A DNA stretch of 64,000 bases from Cordilura impudica (taxonomy: Eukaryota; Arthropoda; Insecta; Diptera; Scathophagidae), in the NCBI GenBank assembly GCA_963682025.1, contig OY821522.1, positions 24,089,530 to 24,153,529 on the forward strand. The letters are read 5' to 3'. Of the stretch, positions 54,142 through 64,000 are shown piece after piece. Position 1 is the first letter of the stretch, and each line of letters opens with the position of its first letter. The position numbers and the translations under genes are program-made. Under the pieces are notes generated by a model that saw only the letters and a list, made by a program, of their open reading frames with translations, was not told the DNA's origin and did no database searches.

Positions 54142-56622
54142 TGTTACGCGCGATTAAATTGATGATTATAATTATTTATTTTAACGATAGGAAAAATGGG
54201 CAATGGCATGAAAATATAGGTGTGTGGCTAGCTCTGCCCGATATGGCTTAGTTCCTCACCCACGATTCTTCGCAGCGTAATCATAAAAAAAAAATTTCAT
54301 GCCTATATAGAAATGCCAGTAAATGTGTAGCAATACGCAAACTAAAATGCATTAAAAAAAAATTGTGGAAGGACGAACTAATATGATTGGTTCACCAAAC
54401 GTAGGGTGATAGGTCGTTATGGTCATCAGAGTGCATTTTTCCCACCCATAGCATAATTTGCTACGCCTATGGTAACCGTTGACACTCTTAGTTTTTACGA
54501 TTACCCCAATATTGATGCTCTATTTAGCCATACCTACTCATCCGTTTAGCCTTCATTTCTCATTTAAAACGCGAATTTAGAATTTCATTTTTAGTTTACT
54601 TTATTAGAAGGAAAATTCAAATACAAACAGCCTATATATTTGTTTAATTTATTATTTTTTTTTTATAATACCGAAAGGAATTAGCTTTATATATATACAA
54701 AAATTTTTGTTTAACCATATAAGATATCTAAATGTCTTTGATATAATGTTAATATTAATCTTATTTTGAGACAAAGTCTAAACGGACCATACTAAATTAT
54801 GATTATTTTATTGTACATTTTATTTTAATTTTTTTTTTCTTTAGAATAGGTACCATTTGCTTTAATCTACAATTTCTTGTGTTTAATATAAATTTATATA
54901 AATTCAAAAAAATACTCTCTTCTCATTTAAATTTTTCAATTATAATTCTGTACTTACTTACTACCTTATAACTTATCTATTTTTGTTTTTATATATTCTG
55001 CTATACGCCTCCTCTTCTGTAGGGTTGCCGTAGTTTTATCCAAGGTTCGTTGGTTTCTATTTTCTGCTTTTAATTTTCGCAAAATTTGTATGCGTGATTA
55101 TGGGCTTTATTTTTTTTTGTTTTTCCTCCTTTATGCATGGAAATTTCTAAATATAGTTGGTGTCATTTATTTTATTTTACAATTTCTTTTAAGCAACTTT
55201 ATCAAAAATTATAATTTTATGCGTTTGTTCTTATTTGGTAGATTTCCTTTTTCTTCAATCATATTTACTAGCCTTTATTGTCACTTTTATTAAATTTCTT
55301 TCAGAATTTTACATTTTTGTACGTTTTTTTGTTTTCAGTTGCATTTTATTTACAGGTCTTTTGGTATACATATTCTAAAGTTTTAAATTAGTTTAAGTTA
55401 ATTCATTTCTACTTTACAAAGTTTGTTGCTCTTATGTTTATAAATTTTGTTTTCTTTTCAGCACTTTTTTATTCACAGCATTAATTGTTACTATTATTAA
55501 ATTTTCTTTTCAGAATTTTACATTTTTATGAGTTTTTCTCATTTGCATTTTATTTACAGGTCTTTTGGTATATATATTCTTAAGTTTTAAATTAGTTTAA
55601 GTTAATTCATTTCCACTTCACAAATTTTGATGGTCTTATGGTTATAAATTTTCTTTTCTTTTCACCACTTTTTGCAAAAATTACAATTTTAGGTTCTGTT
55701 CGTATTTGACTTTTCTTTTTAGGGTTTTTTTTTTGTATATTTTCGTCATTTGAAATTAATTTAGGTTTAATAAATTTCTTTTCAATTTTCAACGTTTTGG
55801 TTTTCCTTTTGTTTAATTATAAGTTTTTTTTTTCATGACCTATCAATCTTTTAAGTTTATTTTCGCATCACTTTGTTTCCCGCTGCGTGATTTAGTTTAT
55901 GAACGCTATCTACCGACTGCCTGTTGCCAAAATTATTCCCTTTTATTTGTCGCTGTCACATTTAGATTTGATGTAACGGGAATATCATTCCATTTTAAGG
56001 GGAGAGTTAGAGAAATATATATTTTTTTTTGTATATTTTCGTCATTTGAAATTAATTTAGGTTTAATAAATTTCTTTTCAATTTTCAACGTTTTGGTTTT
56101 CCTTTTGTTTAATAATAAGTTTTTTTTCATGACCAATCAACCTTTTAAGTTTATTTTCGCATCACTTTGTTTCCCGCTGCGTGATTTAGTTTATGAACGC
56201 TATCTACCGACTGCCTGTTGCCAAAATTATTCCCTTTTATTTGTCGCTGTCACATTTAGATTTGACGTAACGGGAATATCATTCCATTTTAAGGGGAGAG
56301 TTAGAGAAATATATAAAGAAGTATAAAGGCAGGTTAAAACAATTTTGAATAACGGGAATATCAGTCCATTTTAAGGGGAGAGATATAAAATGTATAAAGA
56401 AGAAGTACGATAAGTAGATGTGATGAAGAAATGATCAGTGTCGTTTATCGATAGGTTTGTGTTGGGGAAAATTTGGCAATTTCCTACACTGATAAAATTT
56501 ACACAAATGTTGGTGATCATAGCATTAAAAAAATTATGTTGTTAGCGTTATAAAAAAAAAACTTGAATTGAACCATTTGCAAAGGATTTTTTTTTTTCTA
56601 AATTTATTTTAAATCCCTAACA
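54142..56622 (-). repeat. Osvaldo/Ulysses-like element, 5' LTR with internal duplication
   Basis: 2481 bp. It lacks the MITE present in the other LTR but carries a tandem duplication of about 294 bp (about 55727-56020 and 56021-56314), single in the other LTR (about 47870-48160). Net of these differences both LTRs are about 2.18 kb. Confidence 0.9.
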
Positions 56623-56626
56623 CTTT

Positions 56627-56854
56627 ACATTGTTTTATTTATTATTTTATTATTACTTTATTTTATTATTACTTTATAATGTTTATTTTATTATTTTATT
56701 ATTACTTTATATTGTTAACTTATTATTACTTTATATTATTTATTTTAATATTACTACATTGATCTCATTAATTTTAAATATATGATATAAAAAAAAATAT
56801 GAAATAATATTGAATATTTAAATTTTGTTTTTATTATGTATATACATATTATAA
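56627..56854. other. Harbinger non-coding segment
   Basis: TTTATTATTTTATTAT-type low-complexity sequence, resuming the same pattern found at 45672-45720 before the LTR element. Forms the 3' UTR of the transposase. Confidence 0.6.
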
Positions 56855-58164
56855 TCATTTATACTGCCAAGACAATTCACCAGTTGGCGACATGAAATAG
56901 TTTTCGTACTCCTGTCGGATTGCCTTTGCTTCGCTGCATATATAAGAACTTGGAGTTTCTTCTGTTGCACGTTCAGCGACTGATAAGGAATCATTTGCAC
57001 GTGCTCCAATAACCAGATTTCCATGTTCATCAAAGTGATCGATTAATGTTGCTGTATAATTTGAATTTTGCAGCGCACAACAAGCTAAAGTCACACGCGT
57101 AGCTTTGTTGGCATTAAGCTTTATTGGACGAGAGAAGACTTCGAAACGCTTCATCATAATGCAAAATACATTCTCAACTATTCGCTTTGCTCTAGATAAT
57201 CTATAATTGAAAATGCGTTGACCTGCTGATAAACTGCGTCCAGGATATGGTTTAAGCAAGTTAGTTTGCATTCTAAATGCATCGTCTGCCACCAAAACAA
57301 ATGGTACGTTGACTTCACGACCTGGCAAAGGACGTGCGTTTGCCAAATTAAGTCCATTGGTTTCCAAAGCTTGCTGAAAGGAACATTTACTGAAAACGCC
57401 ACCGTCTGAAATACGTCCATTACCACCGACGTCAATATATAAATATTTGTATTCAGCATCAACAACACCCATAAGCACTATGCTGTGAAAACCTTTATAA
57501 CTATAAAAAGTGCTTCCTGATTTTGTGGAGCGATCATATTCACATGTTTTCCGTCAAGTGCTCCTACGCAGTGGGGAAAATTCCATAATTGATCAAACTT
57601 CGAAGCAACTTCAGTCCACTGTTGTTGTGTTGACGGGATCTGAAAAATGGTGCGAAATGAACACGTTTTGCTTTTAGTAAAATACGTAAAATACTGTACC
57701 TTTATGTAATTATTTTTAAGTACTGCAAAAATTGCATCACAAACTTCTGGAACGAACTTGGATATGGTATTTGGAGCAATGCGGAAAAAAGCTGAAATGC
57801 TTTTGTAGCTGTCACCAGTGGCTAAATAGCGGAGGGTACAAGCAAGACGCTGACATACTGGGATAGCTTTTCGAAAAGTGGTGTCTTGCTTTTGGATGTA
57901 TGGTGTAGTTAGTTCAACCAATTCATTAAAAGTGCGTTCATTCATTCGCACATAATTTTTGAAAAGAAAATTTTGATTTTCCATTTCACGAAATTCACCT
58001 AAAGTGCTCTCATATGCGCCATATTTACATCTTCTTTGTAACCATTATCTCACCCAAATGCTTCGTTTCTTAATTGTTCTTTTAGTTTTAATTTTTTATT
58101 TTTTCTTAACCAATGCCGCCACAATATATACGGCCGCAGCAATTTTTTGTTTTTGATAATCCAT
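56855..58164 (-). pseudogene. PIF/Harbinger DDE transposase with a small intron
   Basis: The probable start ATG is 58162-58164 (MDYQKQKIAAA), followed by a break near 58090 and an unclear join at about 58050. The main part from 57984 reads NYVRMNERTFNELVELTTPYI, LRYLATGDSYKSIS and IAPNTISKFVPEVC. A 60-bp GT-AG intron lies at 57640-57699. DDE residues: Asp in VGALDGKH, Asp in FVLVADDAF and Glu in RIVENVFCI. A one-base loss near 57515 shifts the frame between the first and second Asp. The family makes a nuclease/transposase acting with the MADF partner. Confidence 0.88.
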
Positions 58165-58438
58165 TTCGATTTAAAAAAATCTATGTGCGAACAGCAACTA
58201 AACAAACACATATGATTTAATTTAACATATGTTACAGCACGATAGTGTGGCCATATTGCGCCGATTATTGTCGCATATTTGTTTTTTCCGATGTGCACCG
58301 AAAAAGATTGCCACAATATGCGATGATAATGGGAACGCTCAAAAAGTAATTGTGCAATTTTTTGAAATGTGTACCGATTTAGTACGATGAAAATCGTTGC
58401 AGATTGTGCTGTTTGCGCCGATAGATAGTGGGATCTGA

Positions 58439-59395
58439 ACTTAAGCTTAATGAAGATCTTAACCGAATTCACATAAGTGCAAATGCAAATGGTCTCTGTC
58501 TAAATCCCTCTAAGTCAAAATGCTTAATTATAACCAAGAAATCTATGAAACTGTTTTCGGAACCAGCAATTATTCTCAACAATGAAAGAATTGAAATCGT
58601 AAAAACAGCCAAAAATGTTGGTATAATATTTAATAATACTCTTACCTGGTCAGACCATATAAATGCCACTGCAGGAAAAGTTAACTCTATGTTGCGAACT
58701 TTATGGAAAACACAATATTTCACGTCACTTAAAATTCGCAAAAACGTATTTAATGCCCACTCTTTTATATGGATGTGAAATTTTTGAAAAAACTGATACT
58801 ATAAGCTATAATAAGCTAAATGTTGCCTACAATGCTGTTGTAAAATATGTTTATGGCATGGGTTAATATGACCGTGTGTCATCAGTTGCGAAAAACTTGT
58901 ATGGTGTTATGTTAACTGACGTTACAAATACGAACTTTAATTTTGCTCCACAAAATTGTATATCCCCATGAACCTTCATATCTTTATAACAGAATAACGT
59001 TTTCGCTATCACATAGGAATAATGATTTGACTCCAATTATACATCGAACTTCAAAGTCTGAATGGCATTTTTATATCCATTCTATACGTCTTTCATCTTT
59101 ATAGTCGTGCATAAACATGTTATGTTTTTTGTTGTTTTAATTTAATTAGTTTAATATTTGATTTGTTAATTTAATTTAATTTTTTCCCCATTTTTAATTG
59201 TTGTCTAACTATGATTCAATTTTGATTTCATTTTATTATTTTTTGTATATTGATCAAAATTTTAAGTTTTACTTGTAAATGTTTTAACATCATTGCTTAT
59301 TATTATTACTCCTCCTTAACTCTAATCATAAGACTATAAGTCTTGTTGTATAGGAAATGAAAATAAACAAATAAATAAAAAAAAATAAATAAATG
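58439..59395 (+). pseudogene. LINE copy C, piece 5: ORF2 C-terminus and 3' end
   Basis: Resumes with LNEDLNRIHISANANGLCLNPSKSKC, in register with copy B. The first frame ends at 58776-58778 after a shift near 58735; the second (LYGCEIFEKTD, YVYGMG) stops at 58864-58866. Weaker homology continues to about 59100. The 3' UTR has the hairpin AAGACT-ATA-AGTCTT (59330-59344), GTTGTATAGGAAA and an A-rich tail (59358-59395). Confidence 0.88.
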
Positions 59396-59551
59396 GAGTT
59401 ATTGAAAAATTTTAGAAAATGATAATTAAATTGTCAAAAATAATTATTCTACATTTGATAAATTCTAAAAGTTAAAAATTAATTTTTAAAAGTTAATTAT
59501 ACCAATTAAAAAACTAAAATTAAAAATTGAGAATTAAAAACTAAAATTAAA
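59396..59551. repeat. Degenerate TTAAAAA-type sequence
   Basis: Short runs of TTAAAAATT and variants, like the degenerate margin of the satellite at 61540 onward. The Helitron-like element at 59552-61175 therefore probably inserted into satellite-derived DNA. Confidence 0.5.
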
Positions 59552-61175
59552 CAAGTAAGAGTGTGAAATTCGGCCGTGCCGATCTTTGATACCCTCCACA
59601 TCGGTTTGAGTATTGATAATAAATGTAAACAAAATGTTGGAAAAAGTCACCAATTTGTAAAATCTAATACCAAATTATTTCGAAAATTCTTTGGATTGGT
59701 TTTCGTCTATTCTATTATTTCGGATTTATTTCGTTATTTAGGTTATATACCTATAAATATGCGTTTCCGGTTATATGACATAACTTCTCGTTTAATTTAG
59801 TTTTTGCTAATTAAATAGCTCGCCCTAACCTCCATTGCAAAGGTAATGGTTGCTATATGCAAGGGTGGCTATATGCATTAAATCGTGCTAATTGGAGATG
59901 GCTGTATAGTTTCATTGCGGCCATATAGGTCGGATGGAGTAACAAAATAATAACCAAAAAAAAGCTCTCTTAACTTTTTTATTAAAACATTGCCATATTT
60001 TAAAACATAGAGAATAGATTTATAATAATAAATAAGCAAATTATCGAACTTCAATTTTTTGGGGTTTACTTTGCATACCATGAAGTCAAATTTTGAAGTC
60101 ATCATGAACACTGGTTGAAATTAGGGATGCTAAACGTAAAAAACCAAATGTCCCAAAAATTTTAGATAAAATAATTTGTTATCTTTATTTTCTGAAAAAC
60201 TTCAAATTTTCATCCAAAAAAATTGTGAAAAATAATATATAAAATATAACATTCTCATCAAATTGCGCTTTATTTATGTAACAATTTTTATGTTTGCAAT
60301 TCTTAAATATCACTTGAGATTTTCTAACTTCATTGAATTTAATTAATGTTTTCTTATACTGAAACGCTATTAATGTCTCCTGAATCGCAATATTTTTTTT
60401 AATTCCAGTTTATTTTTTAAAAGTAAACATATTTGCTGTTTTCTGAATTTCAATTTGTGTTTAATAAAATAAAAAAAAATTATATTTTAAAAATTCAGTT
60501 GATGTCTTCTAAATATCAAGTTATTATTTCTGACATTTTAATATGATTTTCTGAAATTCAATTGATATTTTTAATTTATAGTTGGAAATCAGAATTCCAA
60601 TTTTTAGAATTGATGTATTCTTAAATTTGAATGGAAAATTTAAAAGGTGCAATTTTGTATTTATGTGAATAATAATGCTTTAGTAATTATAAACAATTTT
60701 TAAAAATTATATGTAATCGCAATCGATATTTTGTAGGTAAAGCAGAATAATAATTTTATATAACTATGTAGAACTGTTTTGAAAATAGGAAACTCATTGA
60801 TTCTTCTTTACTCCACTCTGTGTACACTTTAAACATTGTTTTGTTTGATATCTAGTTGAAAGTGTTGACATTCATGTTAAAATAGAAATAACTACTTCAA
60901 AGCTAAATATAACAAAAATTGTGGCTCAATCTACTGTGGCATAGTCACACTGAGCAAAATGAAGTGACACTCTGTTTGTTAATACAAAAGAAATGTGTTT
61001 TCCCTAAAACAAAATATTGCAGAATTTTATATAAATAAAATAATATACCGATTTACGGTTATTGTGGATATCGTTATTATACGTATATGGAATATATGTA
61101 TATTATTTTATTATTAATATATATACGTATGTATATGTAAATATTACACACAAAAAATACGACATCAAAAGTTAT
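59552..61175 (-). mobile_element. Helitron-like element, 3' half, inverted
   Basis: Inverse copy of 28020-30680 without the MITE at 28455-29031. The 3' end (at 59552) reads on the minus strand ACTCTTACTTGT, preceded by a hairpin with stem TCGGC/GCCGA (59570-59582) and by GTGGAGGGTAT. No coding sequence. Confidence 0.8.
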
Positions 61176-61520
61176 TATTAAATTGTTTTATGACCAGTTA
61201 TCTTGAGTTTATGTTACTTCTTTTGGGCTATGATGGTCAGCTTATAAGTTTTAAATAAATTAAATTAAAACAAAATTTATTTCATATCCACTCTACGTTT
61301 AGTTGACGGTTTTTCAACTTCATCAGGAGTGTATAAAAATTTTTTTATTATTTATTTGATTAATCCAAACTTATATTGTCAGGTTACTATTATTTAGTAA
61401 ATTTAAAGATAAAAAACTGGACATCACGACACAAATTTGATAAAATTAAATAAATTAATAAAAATAAATAATCAAAATAAATATAAAAAAATCACAGTTT
61501 TAAACTTATATTAGTCGTTA
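61176..61520 (-). mobile_element. Penelope-like element, 3' end, inverted
   Basis: Minus-strand match to the 3' UTR of the Penelope fragment at 25630-26015 (GTCCAGTTTTTTAT block, CTGATGA core, TGACCATCATAGCCC). No coding part is left. Confidence 0.7.
61294..61326 (-). ncRNA. Hammerhead-like motif, second Penelope copy (mutated)
   Basis: Minus strand: CTGATGA (61320-61326), stem GTTGA/TCAAC, then TAAA (61298-61301) and CGTAG. It matches the motif at 25903-25935, with compensatory changes in stem II (GTTTG/CAAAC against GTTGA/TCAAC), but the conserved GAAA is TAAA, so cleavage is unlikely. Confidence 0.55.
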
Positions 61521-61539
61521 AGTTTAAATCTGGAAAATG

Positions 61540-64000
61540 GAGACTAGAAAATGAAATATGAAAAATGGAAAATGAAAATTGAAAAATTAAAAATGAAAAT
61601 TGAAAACTTAAAAGTGGAAAATTAAAAATGAAAAGTGAGTAATGAAAGATGAAAATTTAATAAAAAAAAAAAAATTAAAAATTAATAATTAAAACTTAAA
61701 AAATAAAAATTAAAAATTAAAAATTTAAAACTAAAAATTAAAAATTAAAAATTGAAATTTAAAAATTAAAAATTACGAATTAAAAATTAAAAATTAAAAT
61801 TTAAAAATTAAAAATTAAAAAATAAAAATTAAAAATTAAAAACTAAAAACTAAAAACTAAAAATTAAAACTTAAAAACTAAAAATTAAAAAGTAAAAATT
61901 AAAAATTAAAAACAAAAAATTAAAAATTAAAAATTAAAAATTAAAAATTAAAAATTAAAAATTAAAAATTAAAAATTAAAATTAAAAATTAAAAATTAAA
62001 AATTAAAAATTAAAAATTAAAAATTAAAAATTAAAAATTAAAAATTAAAAATTAAAAATTAAAAACTAAAAATTAAAAATTAAAAATTAAAAATTAAAAA
62101 CTAAAAATTAAGAATTAAGAATTAAAAATTAAAATTTAAAAATTAAATTTAAATATTAAATATTAAAATTTTAAAATTAAAAATTAAAAATTAAAAATTA
62201 AAAATTAAAAATTAAAAATAAAAATTAAAAATTAAAAATTAAAAATTAAAAATTAAAATTAAAAATTAAAATTAAAATTAAAAATTAAAAATTAAAAATT
62301 AAAAATTAAAACTAAAAATTAAAATTAAAAATTAAAAATTAAAATTAAAAATTAAAAATTAAAAATTAAAAATTAAAAATTAAAAATTAAAATTAAAAAT
62401 TAAAAATTAAAAATTAAAAATTAAAAATTAAAAATTAAAAATTAAAAATTAAAAATTAAAATTAAAAATTAAAAATTAAAAATTAAAATTAAAAATTAAA
62501 AATTAAAAATTAAAAATTAAAAATTAAAAATTAAAAATTAAAATTAAAAATTAAAAATTAAAAATTAAAAATTAAAAATTAAAAATTAAAAATTAAAAAT
62601 TAAAAAATTAAAAATTAAAAATTAAAAATTAAAAATTAAAAATTAAAAATTAAAAATTAAAAATTAAAAATTAAAAATTAAAAATTAAAAATTAAAAATT
62701 AAAAATTAAAAATTAAAAATTAAAAATTAAAAATTAAAAATTAAAAATTAAAAATTAAAAATTAAAAATTAAAAATTAAAAATTAAAAATTAAAAATTAA
62801 AAATTAAAAATTAAAAATTAAAAATTAAAAATTAAAAATTAAAAATTAAAAATTAAAAATTAAAAATTAAAAATTAAAAATTAAAAATTAAAAATTAAAA
62901 ATTAAAAATTAAAAATTAAAAATTAAAAATTAAAAATTAAAAATTAAAAATTAAAAATTAAAAATTAAAAATTAAAAATTAAAAATTAAAAATTAAAAAT
63001 TAAAAATTAAAAATTAAAAATTAAAAATTAAAAATTAAAAATTAAAAATTAAAAATTAAAAATTAAAAATTAAAAATTAAAAATTAAAAATTAAAAATTA
63101 AAAATTAAAAATTAAAAATTAAAAATTAAAAATTAAAAATTAAAAATTAAAAATTAAAAATTAAAAATTAAAAATTAAAAATTAAAAATTAAAAATTAAA
63201 AATTAAAAATTAAAAATTAAAAATTAAAAATTAAAAATTAAAAATTAAAAATTAAAAATTAAAAATTAAAAATTAAAAATTAAAAATTAAACATTAAAAA
63301 TTAAAAATTAAAAATTAAAAATTAAAAATTAAAAATTAAAAATTAAACATTAAAAATTAAAAATTAAAAATTAAAAATTAAAAATTAAAAATTAAAAATT
63401 AAAAATTAAAAATTAAATATTAAAAATTAAAAATTAAAAATTAAAAATTAAAAATTAAAAATTAAAAATTAAAAATTAAAAATTAAAAATTAAAAATTAA
63501 AAATTAAAATTAAAAATTAAAAATTAAAAATTAAAAATTAAAAATTAAAAATTAAAAATTAAAAATTAAAAATTAAAAATTAAAAATTAAAAATTAAAAA
63601 TTAAAAATTAAAAATTAAAAATTAAAAATTAAAAATTAAAAATTAAAAATTAAAAATTAAAAATTAAAAATTAAAAATTAAAAATTAAAAATTAAAAAAT
63701 TAAAAATTAAAAATTAAAAATTAAAAATTAAAAACTAAAAATTAAAAATTAAAAATTAAAAATTAAAAATTAAAAATTAAAAATTAAAAATTAAAAATTA
63801 AAAATTAAAAATTAAAAATTAAAAATTAAAAATTAAAAATTAAAAATTAAAAATTAAAAATTAAAAATTAAAAATTAAAAATTAAAAATTAAAAATTAAA
63901 AATTAAAAATTAAAAATTAAAAATTAAAAATTAAAAATTAAAAATTAAAAATTAAAAATTAAAAATTAAAAATTAAAAATTAAAAATTAAAAATTAAAAA
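61540..64000. repeat. Heptamer satellite (TTAAAAA)n
   Basis: A 7-bp unit TTAAAAA, at least 2.4 kb, continuing past the window. The left margin (61520-61680) is strongly degenerate (AAAATGAAAA, GGAAAAT variants), 61680-62520 is mixed with 6-bp units, and from about 62600 the array is nearly pure, with rare variants (AACATT at about 63290 and 63346, AAATATT at 63416). Confidence 0.97.

Larger units (their letters stand above)
45726..56622 (-). mobile_element. Gypsy-group LTR retrotransposon, Osvaldo/Ulysses-like, minus strand
   Basis: 10.9 kb with long LTRs (45726-48457, 54142-56622) whose inverted termini are TGTTA/TAACA, and a 4-bp duplication CTTT (45722-45725, 56623-56626). Minus-strand order: primer-binding site, leader, gag, PR, RT, RNase H, IN. 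LTR length (about 2.18 kb net), total size, a tRNA-Lys type primer site and RT similarity pattern fit the Osvaldo/Ulysses group. It inserted into the 3' part of the Harbinger element between its two genes. Confidence 0.9.
44576..58435. mobile_element. PIF/Harbinger DNA transposon (host of an Osvaldo/Ulysses-like element)
   Basis: Inverted ends GATCCCATTATC and GATCCCACTATC, each followed by GGCGCAA. Flanked by TAA (44573-44575) and TGA (58436-58438); the LINE frame is restored with a single TGA, so TGA is the probable original 3-bp duplication. It contains the two usual Harbinger genes, a MADF protein (plus strand) and a DDE transposase (minus strand). Net length about 2.95 kb. A 15-bp motif CGCCGATTATTGTCG occurs near both ends (44769-44783, 58259-58273). 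Confidence 0.9.

Noticed and set aside
55835..56326. 163-codon ORF that might encode a conserved protein (also 47966-48163)
   Set aside because: It lies inside LTRs; its repetition comes from a 294-bp duplication and its presence in both LTRs from common descent. No domain is recognisable.
58050..58472. 140-codon minus-strand ORF
   Set aside because: It overlaps the Harbinger terminus and part of the transposase N-terminal region in a mostly different frame; only its last part overlaps plausible transposase coding.
61540..64000. Telomeric repeat
   Set aside because: TTAAAAA is not a known insect telomere motif, and flies lack simple telomerase repeats; it is treated as a satellite.
1..64000. 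Host genes, tRNA or rRNA genes
   Set aside because: No tRNA-like clover-leaf, rRNA sequence or multi-exon host frame was recognised by eye; a tRNA scan and protein search would settle this.

Overview
This 64 kb window reads as AT-rich, gene-free repeat DNA from a fly (Diptera, probably a higher fly). Almost everything that can be identified is a transposable element: BEL/Pao and Gypsy-group LTR retrotransposons, one non-LTR (LINE) family in three copies, Penelope-like elements with GIY-YIG and hammerhead motifs, Helitron-like ends of the INE-1/DINE type, a PIF/Harbinger DNA transposon with its MADF partner gene, and several MITEs. The species call is inference from the element families, small introns and base composition. 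No host gene, rRNA, tRNA or CRISPR array was found. The architecture resembles pericentromeric heterochromatin or a piRNA-cluster-like nest.

Layout. (1) 1-21115: an errantivirus (env-bearing Gypsy group) is present as its 3' part (pol tail, env, LTR; 18966-21115). It was interrupted by LINE copy A (1-687 and 18771-18965). Into the 3' UTR of that LINE went BEL element 1 (693-18765, minus strand, 5-bp target duplication ATATT). Into the BEL leader went an mdg1/412-like Gypsy element (8036-17683, duplication AGCA). Into the gag of that element went LINE copy B (9606-12222).

(2) 21160-59395: one copy of the same LINE family (copy C, about 3.4 kb net) is split into five pieces over 38 kb. The invaders are, in order: Helitron-like and TIR elements (21808-30680) that also hold a Penelope 3' end; a 406-bp MITE (30935-42429) that hosts env-bearing BEL element 2 (31130-42213), whose own 5' LTR hosts a mag-clade Gypsy element (31557-35738); a probable solo LTR (43156-43700); and a PIF/Harbinger transposon (44576-58435) that hosts an Osvaldo/Ulysses-like Gypsy element with about 2.2-kb LTRs (45726-56622), one LTR of which hosts a further MITE (46191-46736).

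(3) 59396-64000: a second Helitron-like 3' half and Penelope 3' end lie inverted in degenerate TTAAAAA sequence, followed by a heptamer satellite (TTAAAAA)n that runs off the window.

Nearly all coding regions carry stops, frameshifts or deletions, so they are listed as pseudogenes. In several cases the reading frame of a host element, target-site duplications, or a filled versus empty LTR pair fixes the insertion boundaries to the base. The parts most worth following up are the second gag-protease module after integrase in BEL element 1, the two small ORFs upstream of gag in the mdg1-like element (one with a myristoylation-type N-terminus and a membrane helix), the hammerhead-like folds, the conserved LINE 3' hairpin, and the uncharacterised TIR elements.
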